Below, piece after piece: positions 1 through 7,496 of a DNA stretch of 44,394 nt. The translations under genes were made by a program, and so were the position numbers. The stretch is from Sporomusaceae bacterium. Its GTDB lineage: Bacteria; Bacillota; Negativicutes; UBA1444. The stretch spans positions 1 through 44,394 of the forward strand of contig JAHDPL010000013.1 of the NCBI GenBank assembly GCA_018434355.1. Direction: 5' to 3'. Under the pieces are notes generated by a model that worked only from the letters and a program-made list of their open reading frames with translations, made no database searches and was not told the DNA's origin. Position 1 is the first letter of the stretch. Each line of letters begins with the position of its first letter.

Positions 1-423
1 AAATCAGTGACCCAGGAACTGCACGGGCGTCTCAAGGCGATGCTGCATGCAACAGATTTGGATACCGGTCGCCATCTCCAGCAGCAGATCCTGACCGAGT
101 TTGCCCAAAAGGCGCCAAAAGCGATGAGTATCTTGGAAGCCGGTTTTGAAGATGCGATGGCGGTGATGGTGCTGCCGGAATCGTATCGCCAACGACTGAG
201 GACAACCAACAGCGTGGAACGGTTAAACGAAGAAATTCGCCGGAGGGAACGCGTAATCCGTATTTTTCCGAACCAGGAATCGGCGCAGAGATTGCTTGGG
301 GCATTATTCATGGAGCATAGTGAGAAATGGCTTAGTGGCAAACGATATCTCTGCATGGAGGAATACCATGCCTGGCGGACAGTTTCTGGAGCTCCTTCTG
401 CTAAAGTGGTCCGACTTCGATAA
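1..423 (+). CDS. IS256-family transposase, C-terminal part (5' end outside window)
   Basis: The reading frame is already open at base 1, so only about 140 C-terminal residues of a protein of roughly 400 residues are visible. The segment TNSVERLNEEIRRRERVI followed by RIFPNQESAQRLLGALF is the conserved C-terminal block of IS256/Mutator DDE transposases and carries the last catalytic Glu. The enzyme would catalyse cut-and-paste or copy-out transposition of its own element. Just downstream lies a sequence resembling the IS256 terminal inverted repeat and then a truncated mgsA, so this is an inserted element and not a host gene. Whether the full transposase is intact cannot be told from this window. 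Confidence 0.9.
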   Translation, partial: KSVTQELHGRLKAMLHATDLDTGRHLQQQILTEFAQKAPKAMSILEAGFEDAMAVMVLPESYRQRLRTTNSVERLNEEIRRRERVIRIFPNQESAQRLLGALFMEHSEKWLSGKRYLCMEEYHAWRTVSGAPSAKVVRLR

Positions 424-440
424 CAGCAAAATAGCTGCCG

Positions 441-469
441 GGCATTTTACACATAATTATGGACTTGAC
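441..469. repeat. Right terminal inverted repeat of the IS256-type element
   Basis: The stretch after the transposase stop contains TTTTACACATAATTATGGAC, which closely resembles my recollection of IS256-family ends (TTTTACACA, an AT-rich step, then GGACTT). It also sits exactly where the mgsA protein similarity stops. The outer boundary is placed near 467-469 by these two facts. The target duplication cannot be checked because the other end is outside the window. Confidence 0.65.
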
Positions 470-641
470 CATTCAGTTCGGTTGCCAGTAGTTGCCCTGT
501 GGTTCCTGTCGCGAACAGTTTGTGTTTTTCCAATAGTTTTCGATTGTAGCGGGCCCATTCGAGCAAAGCGAACTTCTTGTTGTCATGAGCAATCATGGCA
601 ATTTTTTTCTGCCCCTGCATGGTGATCAATCCGGTAGTCAT
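447..641 (-). pseudogene. mgsA: Methylglyoxal synthase, 5' fragment cut by IS insertion
   Basis: The reading frame from 641 gives 64 residues. It contains the family's N-terminal block KKIAMIAHDNKKFALLEWA and LFATGTTGQLL, i.e. the phosphate-binding ATGTTG loop of methylglyoxal synthase (dihydroxyacetone phosphate to methylglyoxal). The usual protein is about 120-150 residues and continues with SGPLGGDQQ and catalytic Asp/His residues. Here the similarity ends at about base 469 and the last codons to the stop at 447 come from the IS end. An AAGGAG site lies 8 bases before the ATG at 641, so the gene was once properly translated. The product should be inactive. The 3' remainder may lie left of the window beyond the element. 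Confidence 0.85.
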
Positions 642-789
642 AAGCGATTCTCCTTTTTTCTTTGTATTGTCATTATCGCAGGTTTGTTGGTTTTGATTGT
701 TAAGATGCTATGAAAAATCGCGACAGCTTCGTAAAAAAACTAAATGGTAAAAAATTCACTAATAAAAAGAGAATTTTTTCACAAATGAG

Positions 790-818
790 TTGAATTTTGA
801 AATTTGTTGCTGTACACT
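790..818 (+). promoter_or_regulatory. Sigma-70-type promoter of the hydrogenase operon
   Basis: TTGAAT at 790-795 and TACACT at 813-818 are separated by 17 bases, 37 bases before the hydC start, in an AT-rich stretch. The rest of 642-855 holds the divergent mgsA leader and AT-rich sequence with no further gene. Confidence 0.55.
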
Positions 819-855
819 ATGAATTATTGAAGAACAAAATGCAGGAGGTCTTGTC

Positions 856-1347
856 GTGAACGCTACGGTCGATTTCAAGGAAGTGGATGAGATTCTGGCC
901 CGATACCGGTATTCTGCAGGCAGCATTATTGCTATCTTGCAGGATATTCAGGCCAAGTATCGTTACATTCCCAGGGAAGTGTTTCCGGTTTTGTCCGAAA
1001 AACTCCACATCAGTACGGCGAAAATTTATAGCGTGGCAACTTTCTACGAGAATTTTTCGCTGCATCCCAAGGGAAAGTATGTGATCCGAGTGTGCGATGG
1101 CACCGCCTGCCATGTTCGCAAGTCGATTCCGATGCTGGAGCGGATGCGCAAAGAACTGGGACTCAGTGAAACAAAAGTGACGACCGACGATTTGCTGTTC
1201 ACGGTGGAGACGGTTTCCTGCTTGGGCGCCTGCGGATTGGCCCCGGTGCTGACTGTGAACGATAAGGTTTATCCGTCGATGACGCCGGATAAGGCAAGTG
1301 AATTGCTGGCAAAGCTTAGGGAGGAAGACTGCGATGCTGTTAACTAG
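856..1347 (+). CDS. hydC: [FeFe] hydrogenase subunit HydC/HndA-like (NuoE family, [2Fe-2S])
   Basis: 163 residues, the normal length for NuoE-type 24 kDa subunits. An N-terminal helical part (YRYSAGSIIAILQDIQAKY, IPREV) precedes a thioredoxin-like domain with four cluster cysteines in CDGTACHVR (about residue 87) and CLGACGLAP (about 128). It should pass electrons between the flavin subunit HydB and the rest of a cytoplasmic electron-bifurcating hydrogenase. The GTG start at 856 is chosen because AGGAGGT ends 6 bases upstream. It overlaps hydB by 14 bases, so the two are translationally coupled. First gene of the operon behind the promoter at 790-818. Confidence 0.93.
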   Translation: MNATVDFKEVDEILARYRYSAGSIIAILQDIQAKYRYIPREVFPVLSEKLHISTAKIYSVATFYENFSLHPKGKYVIRVCDGTACHVRKSIPMLERMRKELGLSETKVTTDDLLFTVETVSCLGACGLAPVLTVNDKVYPSMTPDKASELLAKLREEDCDAVN

Positions 1348-3208
1348 GCAAGATTTGCAAAATGCCCGGAGTCACTATAAGTCAGCGCTGGATTTTCAGC
1401 AAAAGAAGATTCTCGTCTGTGCCGGGACCGGCTGCGTGGCTGGCGGATCGCTGGAGATCTACGCGGAACTGGTCCGGTTGATTGAACAAAACGGCATTGC
1501 CTGTGCGGTCAGTTTGGAGAAAGAACCGCACGACCATTCGGTCGGCGTGAAAAAAAGCGGCTGTCATGGGTTCTGTGAGATGGGGCCGCTGGTGCGGATC
1601 GAGCCGATGGGTTGGCTATATATCAAAGTGAAGTTGGAAGACTGCGCTGAAATCATTAGTCAGTCGATCGTCGGCGACCAGGTAGTGGATCGGTTGACTT
1701 ACCGAAAAGACGGCCAGCAGTATCCGACCCAGGAAGAAATTCCGTTTTACAAAAAACAAACCCGACTGGTGCTGGAGCATTGCGGTCACATCGACGCCAC
1801 TTCGCTGCAGGAGTATTTGGCGATTGGCGGCTATAAAGCGTTTGAGAAAGCCTTGTTCGAAATGACGCCCGACGAGATCGTCAAAGTGATTGACGAGTCG
1901 AATCTGCGCGGACGTGGCGGCGGCGGCTACCCGGCCGGGCGCAAATGGTCGCAGGTAAAGCGGCAGAAGTCAGAAGTCAAATTTGTCGTCTGTAACGGCG
2001 ATGAAGGAGACCCGGGCGCATTTATGGACCGCAGCGTCATGGAGGGCGACCCCCACCGGATGCTGGAAGGGATGATGATTGCCGGTGTTGCCTGCGGTGC
2101 GGCGTATGGTTACATTTATGTGCGGGCCGAGTACCCGCTGGCGATCCAGCGGCTGGAAACCGCGATTGCCCAAAACCGTAGCTTTGGGTTGCTTGGTGAC
2201 AATATCCTCGGTTCCGGTAGAGCATTTGATGTAAAAATTAGCAAAGGCGCCGGCGCATTTGTTTGCGGCGAAGGCAGCGCCTTGACGACTTCGATCGAAG
2301 GCAAGCGCGGCATGCCGCGGGTCAAGCCGCCGCGTACCGTGGAGCAAGGCTTGTATGGCAAGCCGACTGTGTTGAACAATGTGGAGACCTTTGCCAATGT
2401 GCCGTTGATTATCAATCGGGGGTCGGCCTGGTACAAGTCGATCGGACCGGAAAAGAGTCCCGGTACTAAGGCGTTTGCACTGACCGGCAACATTGAGAAT
2501 ACCGGTTTGATTGAAGTGCCGATGGGAACGACACTGCGCGAAGTCATCTTTGATATCGGCGGTGGTATCCGTGGCGGAGCCGAGTTCAAGGCGGTGCAGA
2601 TCGGTGGACCCTCCGGCGGCTGTCTAACGAGGGAGCACCTTGACCTGCCACTGGATTTTGATTCGCTGAAAAAAGCCGGCGCGATGATCGGCTCCGGCGG
2701 TCTGGTGGTCATGGACGAACACACCTGTATGGTGGAAGTGGCCCGTTTCTTCATGAATTTTACCCAGAACGAGTCCTGCGGCAAATGTGTTCCCTGTAGA
2801 GAGGGGACCAAACGGATGCTGCAGATTTTGGAACGGATTGTAGCCGGACAGGGCGAGATGGCAGACCTGGATATGTTGCTGGAGTTGGCAGATACGATTT
2901 CTTCCACCGCGCTCTGTGGACTGGGCAAGACGGCGCCGCTACCAGTGGTCAGCACGATCAAATATTTTCGTGACGAATATGAAGCGCATGTACGGGAAAA
3001 GCGCTGCCCGGCGAAAAACTGTCAGAAGCTGAAAACGATTCTGATCGACCCGGCTCTCTGTCGCGGCTGTTCCAAATGCTCGCGCGCTTGTCCGGTTGGC
3101 GCGATTTCCGGCAAAATCAAGGAACCGTTTTTAATCGATCAGGCCAAGTGCATCAAGTGCGGCGCCTGTATCGACACTTGTCCGTTCAAAGCGATAAGGG
3201 AGGACTGA
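1334..3208 (+). CDS. hydB: [FeFe] hydrogenase subunit HydB/HndC-like (NuoF family, FMN/NAD(H)-binding)
   Basis: 624 residues. In order: N-terminal thioredoxin-like [2Fe-2S] domain (CAGTGCVAGG and CHGFCEMGP), NuoF core with the glycine-rich NADH loop NLRGRGGGGYPAG and FMN site VVCNGDEGDPGAF, a SLBB region, the [4Fe-4S] motif ESCGKCVPCREG, and a C-terminal two-cluster ferredoxin (CRGCSKCSRACP, CIKCGACIDTCP). This is the flavin-containing subunit of bifurcating hydrogenases, which couples NAD(H) and ferredoxin to H2. The ATG at 1334 follows AGGGAGGA and lies inside the end of hydC; an earlier in-frame ATG at 1298 lacks a ribosome site. hydA starts 4 bases after the stop. Confidence 0.95.
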   Translation: MLLTRQDLQNARSHYKSALDFQQKKILVCAGTGCVAGGSLEIYAELVRLIEQNGIACAVSLEKEPHDHSVGVKKSGCHGFCEMGPLVRIEPMGWLYIKVKLEDCAEIISQSIVGDQVVDRLTYRKDGQQYPTQEEIPFYKKQTRLVLEHCGHIDATSLQEYLAIGGYKAFEKALFEMTPDEIVKVIDESNLRGRGGGGYPAGRKWSQVKRQKSEVKFVVCNGDEGDPGAFMDRSVMEGDPHRMLEGMMIAGVACGAAYGYIYVRAEYPLAIQRLETAIAQNRSFGLLGDNILGSGRAFDVKISKGAGAFVCGEGSALTTSIEGKRGMPRVKPPRTVEQGLYGKPTVLNNVETFANVPLIINRGSAWYKSIGPEKSPGTKAFALTGNIENTGLIEVPMGTTLREVIFDIGGGIRGGAEFKAVQIGGPSGGCLTREHLDLPLDFDSLKKAGAMIGSGGLVVMDEHTCMVEVARFFMNFTQNESCGKCVPCREGTKRMLQILERIVAGQGEMADLDMLLELADTISSTALCGLGKTAPLPVVSTIKYFRDEYEAHVREKRCPAKNCQKLKTILIDPALCRGCSKCSRACPVGAISGKIKEPFLIDQAKCIKCGACIDTCPFKAIRED

Positions 3209-3212
3209 CACC

Positions 3213-4901
3213 GTGAGCACAGAGTTTATGATGATAGACAATATGCCGGTGGAGATCGCGGGCGAGCAAAACATCCTCGCGGTCATTCGCAAAGCCGGTA
3301 TCGAGCTGCCGACCTTCTGTTATTATTCCGAGTTGTCAGTATACGGCGCCTGCCGGATGTGTGTGGTCGAAGACAAATCCGGAGAGATTCATGCATCTTG
3401 CTCGACGCCGCCGCAAGCCGGCATGGAGATTCGCACCAATACGCCGCGGCTGCGCAAGTACCGCAAAATGATTCTGGAGCTGCTGCTGGCCAACCACTGT
3501 CGCGACTGTACGACCTGCGAGAAGAACGGCAAATGCAAGCTGCAGGAACTGGCCCAACGCTTTGGCATCAAGCAGGTCCGGTTCAGCAACACTGCCGGAG
3601 ATCCGGAACTGGATACATCCTCGTTGGCGATTGTCCGCGACAAGAGCAAGTGCATTCTCTGTGGCGACTGTGTGAGGATGTGCGAGGAAGTGCAGAATAT
3701 CGGCGCGATCGATTTTGCTCATCGCGGTTCCAAGATGACGATCAGCACGGCATTTGACGAGCCGATCGCGGCGACGAAATGCATCGGTTGCGGCCAATGC
3801 GCGGCGGTTTGCCCGACAGGAGCCATCGTGGTTAAAAATGATACGGCGAAGCTCTGGAAAGACCTCAGCGACCGCAATGCCAAAGTTGTGGTGCAGATCG
3901 CTCCGGCGGTGCGGGTCGGCGTCGGTGCGGAGCTGGGGTTGGCGGAAGGCGACAATGTGATGGGGAAAATTGTCGCAGCGCTGCGCCGGCTTGGTTTTGA
4001 CGAAGTGTTTGACACGACGACCGGAGCCGATCTGACGGTGCTTGAGGAAGCAGGCGAGTTCCTGGGAAAAGTGCAGAAGGGCGAAAAACTGCCGCTGTTC
4101 ACATCCTGCTGCCCGGCCTGGGTAAAATACGCCGAACTGAACCATCCGGAACTGATGGAAAATATCTCGACCTGTCGTTCACCGATGCAGATGTTTGGTG
4201 CGGTATTGAAAGAGCACTACAGTCATTCCAATCGCCGGGTGGTTGTGGTGGCGATCATGCCCTGCACGGCCAAGAAACAGGAGGCGGCGCGCGACGAGTT
4301 CAAAGAAGCGGGCGTTCCTTATGTGGACTATGTCATTACCACACAGGAACTGGTGCAGATGATCCGCGAAGCCGGCATTGTCTTCTCAGAGATTGAGCCG
4401 GAAGCGGTCGATATGCCGTTTGGCGCAACCAGCGGAGCCGGTGTGATTTTCGGCGTGACCGGCGGCGTGACCGAAGCGGTGATCCGGCGAATTTCCGATG
4501 ACAAGTCGGTTCCGGCGCTACGAGCGATTCCCTTCTCAGGTGTACGCGGCTTGCAGGGCGTCAAGGAAACCAGTCTTGATTACCATGGACGGGAAGTGAA
4601 GATCGCCATTGTCAGCGGGATTAAAAACGCTGAGAATCTGATCAAGAAAATGCAGCGCGGCGAAAAATACTATGACTTCGTTGAAGTGATGGCTTGTCCG
4701 GGCGGATGCATCTGTGGCGCGGGACAGCCGGTCACCGACAGTGAAGGCAAGAAGCGACGCAGTGCAGGGCTGTATGAAACAGACCGGATGAGCACGATCA
4801 AGCGTTCCGAAGAAAATCCGGTGATCATGGCGCTCTATGGCGGATTGCTCAAGGGCAAGGTGCATAAACTATTGCACGTGCATTACCATGGAAAGGCGTG
4901 A
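3213..4901 (+). CDS. hydA: [FeFe] hydrogenase catalytic subunit HydA/HndD-like
   Basis: 562 residues. N-terminal plant-type [2Fe-2S] domain (CYYSELSVYGACRMC), His-ligated [4Fe-4S] site (HCRDCTTCEKNGKC), two [4Fe-4S] motifs (CILCGDCVRMCEE, CIGCGQCAAVCPTGA), then the H-cluster domain with all three signatures TSCCPAW, MPCTAKKQE and ACPGGCICGAGQP, and a small-subunit-like C-terminus. All cysteines expected for an active group A hydrogenase are present, including CC in the first signature. Reversible H2 formation in the cytoplasm, probably as HydABC. The GTG start at 3213 follows GGGAGGA of the hydB end. Maturases (HydEFG) are not in the window. Confidence 0.96.
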   Translation: MSTEFMMIDNMPVEIAGEQNILAVIRKAGIELPTFCYYSELSVYGACRMCVVEDKSGEIHASCSTPPQAGMEIRTNTPRLRKYRKMILELLLANHCRDCTTCEKNGKCKLQELAQRFGIKQVRFSNTAGDPELDTSSLAIVRDKSKCILCGDCVRMCEEVQNIGAIDFAHRGSKMTISTAFDEPIAATKCIGCGQCAAVCPTGAIVVKNDTAKLWKDLSDRNAKVVVQIAPAVRVGVGAELGLAEGDNVMGKIVAALRRLGFDEVFDTTTGADLTVLEEAGEFLGKVQKGEKLPLFTSCCPAWVKYAELNHPELMENISTCRSPMQMFGAVLKEHYSHSNRRVVVVAIMPCTAKKQEAARDEFKEAGVPYVDYVITTQELVQMIREAGIVFSEIEPEAVDMPFGATSGAGVIFGVTGGVTEAVIRRISDDKSVPALRAIPFSGVRGLQGVKETSLDYHGREVKIAIVSGIKNAENLIKKMQRGEKYYDFVEVMACPGGCICGAGQPVTDSEGKKRRSAGLYETDRMSTIKRSEENPVIMALYGGLLKGKVHKLLHVHYHGKA

Positions 4902-4906
4902 ATGCG

Positions 4907-5164
4907 ATGATCATTATTAATGTCTGTATTGGCAGCGCTTGTCACATCAAAGGGTCTTACAATGTTATCAACTCTTTGCAGCAACTGACGGAAGAGTATG
5001 GTCTGACCGATCGGGTCGATACCCGGGCCGCTTTTTGTCTGGGCCATTGTACGCAGGCGGTTTCGGTGCGGATCGGCGATGGCGAGGTGCAGAGCGTTTC
5101 CGGTGCGACAGCCCGCGACTTCTTTGCCAAGCAGGTATTGCCGCTCGTCGGGCCTCGCGCTTGA
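4907..5164 (+). CDS. Stand-alone thioredoxin-like [2Fe-2S] ferredoxin 1
   Basis: 85 residues, starting almost directly with INVCIGSACHIKGS and carrying CLGHCTQ near residue 44, i.e. the C-x4-C and C-x3-C cluster ligands of the NuoE C-terminal domain without its helical half. Likely a small electron carrier or accessory [2Fe-2S] subunit. The ATG at 4907 is preferred over GTG 4898 because GGAAAGG lies about 10 bases before it and too close to the GTG. It begins 5 bases after hydA, so it is part of the hydrogenase operon. Partner and electron donor are unknown. Confidence 0.85.
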   Translation: MIIINVCIGSACHIKGSYNVINSLQQLTEEYGLTDRVDTRAAFCLGHCTQAVSVRIGDGEVQSVSGATARDFFAKQVLPLVGPRA

Positions 5165-5185
5165 CCGGTAGGCGGAGGGATGGTA

Positions 5186-5443
5186 ATGAAAAAGATCGAA
5201 CTGGAAATTTGTCAGGGAACTTCCTGCCACCTGCTGGGATCGCAGGAATTGTTTGAAGCGGTTTTGGCATTGCCGGAAAAATGGCGGGAATCCATTGTGT
5301 TGAAGAGGGTCGACTGTTTGAAAAGTTGTCGTCAGGGTCCGAATATTCGGCTTGATGGCGAAATCTTATCAGGCCTGACAGCGGAACGTCTTGTATTGTT
5401 GTTGGAAGAAAAGTTCAGTCTGGCGGCAGTTGGTAGCGCATGA
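5186..5443 (+). CDS. Stand-alone thioredoxin-like [2Fe-2S] ferredoxin 2
   Basis: 85 residues, the same size and fold class as the preceding gene. It starts IELEICQGTSCHLLGS and has CLKSCRQGPNI near residue 46, again C-x4-C plus C-x3-C. The two proteins are clearly diverged copies (about one quarter identical by eye), so this is not a recent duplication. ATG 5186 is chosen over 5180 because GGAGGG ends 6 bases before it. Last gene of the operon before the terminator at 5448-5483. Confidence 0.85.
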   Translation: MKKIELEICQGTSCHLLGSQELFEAVLALPEKWRESIVLKRVDCLKSCRQGPNIRLDGEILSGLTAERLVLLLEEKFSLAAVGSA

Positions 5444-5447
5444 CAAG

Positions 5448-5483
5448 AAAAGTGGAACCGGAAGCAATGCCGGTTCCACTTTT
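5448..5483. terminator. Strong intrinsic terminator, bidirectional
   Basis: A perfect 14-bp inverted repeat with an 8-base loop; each arm carries GTGGAACCGG or its complement, flanked by A4 and T4. It ends the hydrogenase operon (stop at 5443) and can also end the minus-strand gene whose stop is at 5523. Confidence 0.92.
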
Positions 5484-5522
5484 ATATGTATAGTTCAATC
5501 AAATTTGATGGCTGTAGCGATA

Positions 5523-6032
5523 TTAGCGGGTGACCAGAAGTAATGACAGGACGAGGATCTCAATCTGCCGCATTTCATGTTCGTGACGCTGTTCTTCCAG
5601 CCACTGACGGTGGCGCCATTCTCGCTCGTTTTCGTGCGACAACCGGCGCAGTGCCTGCTCGTGGCGCTGATGTTCCCACCACTGGCGGCGGCGCATTTCT
5701 TCCCGTTGATGTTGCAGGCGCTGCTCTTCAAGCCATTGGCGATGCCGCCACTCCCTTTCGTTCTCCCGTTCGTAGCGTCGCAGGGCCTGTTCGCGCCGCT
5801 GGTCGGACTGATGACGCCAATGGGCGAGTTCCCGCTCCTGAACGTCGCGCTTTTCTTGCCACACCCTTTCGTGATGTCTGCGATCAAAACTATCGCGAGT
5901 ATCACGCGATTCGTGATGGGTTCGACGCTGGTCCGGGCCGGAAGCCGCTTCCGCAATGTAGGCGTTGCCGCCTAATTGCAGTAGGCTGATCAGCACCGAG
6001 CAGACAATTTTTTTTGGTGTATTCGTTTTCAA
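5523..6032 (-). CDS. Secreted Arg/Glu/His-rich repeat protein of unknown function
   Basis: 169 residues; family not recognised. The N-terminus (KKIVCSVLISLLQLGG...AEAAS) is a signal peptide with a likely cut after AEA. The mature part is highly charged and rich in Arg, Glu, His, Gln and Trp. It contains two 44-residue repeats, each with EQALRR and then ENEREWRHRQWLEEQR, probably forming long charged helices. The last residues IEILVLSLLLVTR are hydrophobic and could contact a membrane. TTG at 6032 is the start, as GGAGG lies 8 bases upstream. A TATAAT on the minus strand (6099-6104) could be its -10; no good -35 was seen. Cell envelope or periplasmic location is inferred. Confidence 0.75.
   Translation of the reverse strand: MKTNTPKKIVCSVLISLLQLGGNAYIAEAASGPDQRRTHHESRDTRDSFDRRHHERVWQEKRDVQERELAHWRHQSDQRREQALRRYERENEREWRHRQWLEEQRLQHQREEMRRRQWWEHQRHEQALRRLSHENEREWRHRQWLEEQRHEHEMRQIEILVLSLLLVTR
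5588..5801 (-). repeat. Two imperfect direct repeats, 132-bp period, inside the secreted protein gene
   Basis: Copies of about 82 bp at about 5588-5670 and 5720-5801 encode the shared EQALRR...ENEREWRHRQWLEEQR block. The protein repeat is far better conserved than the DNA, so it is an old, selected duplication. Confidence 0.75.
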
Positions 6033-6091
6033 CAGTCATTCCTCCATTTCGCTGTATGATGCGGGAGTGTCAGGCTTGATGAATCGGCTAC

Positions 6092-6103
6092 ATAATTAAT
6101 TAT
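6092..6103. promoter_or_regulatory. 12-bp AT palindrome between divergent genes
   Basis: ATAATTAATTAT is a perfect palindrome that overlaps the presumed minus-strand -10 of the secreted protein gene. In the remaining 6033-6257 gap I see no gene. A regulator binding here is possible but unproven; AT-rich palindromes are common by chance. Confidence 0.25.
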
Positions 6104-6257
6104 AGTGTGGAAAATTTACGGAAAGATGGCGAATTTGTGACAAAACTGTGAACTTTTGCGGTGGGTTTGTACCGTTGCCCCCTGTTAAGCGATGATTTTC
6201 TGTAGTAATATAAGTAAAGTAATTAAGCACAATGAAGACAGGGAGCGAGACTGCCGG

Positions 6258-7496
6258 GTGCGCCAAATTTTTCAAAAACTCTGGTCGTGGGAGCACCTGC
6301 CAATCGTTTCGTTGGTCGTGCTTTCCTTGTATCGGACGCTCAGCCATCCGGTGTGGTTGGTGCTGAGCGGCAGAGGTCTGCCCCGGTCGCAGGACAGCGA
6401 CTGGTATTTAAACTATGCACAAGGATTGCTGACGAATTTTTCGATTCAGATGAACATCGACGAGATTCTCTACCTGGGGTACAATCTGTTGCTGGCGGGA
6501 TTGTTGGCTCTGTTCAGGGACCCGGTGGCAATCGTATATGCGCAGGCGTTGGTGGCGAGTCTGGCAATCATTCTGGTCTATCAGATCGGGCGGATTTTGT
6601 TCAACAAGCGGACTGGCGTGATTGCCGGACTGTTTTACTTATACAACTGGGACGTTACGTTGTGGTCGACCTATGTGTTGTCCGATAGTTTTTTCGTTAG
6701 TTTGCTGATTTTATGTGTCTATCTATTGACTAAGGCTGTCGATTCGCGGCAAAAGACAGATATCGCTTTATTTGCGGTCGCCGCCGTGTATATGTTGTTT
6801 TTCCGACCGACCGGCGTTGTTGTGGCGGCGGTGATGCTGTTGCATATCTTGGTGCAATTGGGGCGCGCACGGTTGCGGCGGTTTTTGCTGCGATATCGCA
6901 GAGTTTTGGCTGGTGCAGCGGCAGTGATTGTCTTGCTGCTTGCTGCGGGCTATGCTGGAAAAATTTTTGATGGATTCATCGAATCGCTGCAGTATAATGT
7001 GAAATTGGTGATTTACAACGTATACGCCAAAGGGAAAATTTATGACATTCCTACCGCTTATGACTATTTTTATCGGCCCGATTATTCGATTGATAAGTTG
7101 AATAGCTTGAGTTTGAGTTTTATCGTAAACAACTGGGACTCTGTCAGTGTGTTGTATGTTCGTCGGACCGTCGCTTTTCTCGGTGTCTGGGCCTGGATGA
7201 CGCCGCTGCGGACTGCGGCCGACTATCTGTTTTACTTATATAAATTACTGCCGGCAATTTTGTTTGCAGCAGGGACGATGGCGGCAATTCGAGCGGGGAC
7301 GTTTGGCCGCGCTGCGGTGCTCTGGGGAATTACGCTGGCGGTATTTGCGTTTTGCATTTTGCTATTCATTGATGCCATGTATCGGTACCGATTCCCGGCC
7401 ATGCCCTTTATCGGCATTATCGCAGCGTACGGTTTGGATAGAATGATCAACGGAGGTCGGATTCTTGCTGCAAAAACTTGGTCCAGAACGACATAA
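6258..7496 (+). CDS. Polytopic membrane glycosyltransferase, GT39/ArnT-like
   Basis: 412 residues with about ten or more hydrophobic segments. The first extracytoplasmic loop holds SQDSDWYLNYAQGL, an acidic motif typical of GT-C enzymes (ArnT/PMT type) that take sugars from polyprenyl phosphate. The following gene encodes a GT2 of the type that makes such polyprenyl-phosphate sugars, which fits the role. The start is uncertain: GTG 6258 has AGGGAG 12 bases upstream, while ATG 6192 (434 residues) has no ribosome site. Overlaps the next gene by 32 bases. First gene of a seven-gene cluster. Confidence 0.8.
   Translation: MRQIFQKLWSWEHLPIVSLVVLSLYRTLSHPVWLVLSGRGLPRSQDSDWYLNYAQGLLTNFSIQMNIDEILYLGYNLLLAGLLALFRDPVAIVYAQALVASLAIILVYQIGRILFNKRTGVIAGLFYLYNWDVTLWSTYVLSDSFFVSLLILCVYLLTKAVDSRQKTDIALFAVAAVYMLFFRPTGVVVAAVMLLHILVQLGRARLRRFLLRYRRVLAGAAAVIVLLLAAGYAGKIFDGFIESLQYNVKLVIYNVYAKGKIYDIPTAYDYFYRPDYSIDKLNSLSLSFIVNNWDSVSVLYVRRTVAFLGVWAWMTPLRTAADYLFYLYKLLPAILFAAGTMAAIRAGTFGRAAVLWGITLAVFAFCILLFIDAMYRYRFPAMPFIGIIAAYGLDRMINGGRILAAKTWSRTT

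Larger units (their letters stand above)
1..469 (+). mobile_element. IS256-family insertion sequence, right end
   Basis: Combines the transposase C-terminus and the terminal repeat. The element continues to the left of the window. It interrupts mgsA, with the transposase transcribed in the opposite direction to mgsA. Confidence 0.8.

Noticed and set aside
773-787. Rex-like half site TTCACAA before hydC
   Set aside because: Only one half is present; no matching TTGTGAA at proper distance, so it is not called an operator.
2116-2961. 281-codon open frame on the minus strand inside hydB
   Set aside because: Antisense to a clearly conserved NuoF-type gene; low-complexity Ser/Pro-rich translation, no ribosome site.
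3336-4145. 269-codon minus-strand frame inside hydA
   Set aside because: Shadow of the hydrogenase gene caused by GC-rich codon bias; no motif.
5577-5975. 132-codon hydrophobic plus-strand frame opposite the secreted protein gene
   Set aside because: The minus-strand frame has signal peptide, repeats and GGAGG; the plus frame has none of these.
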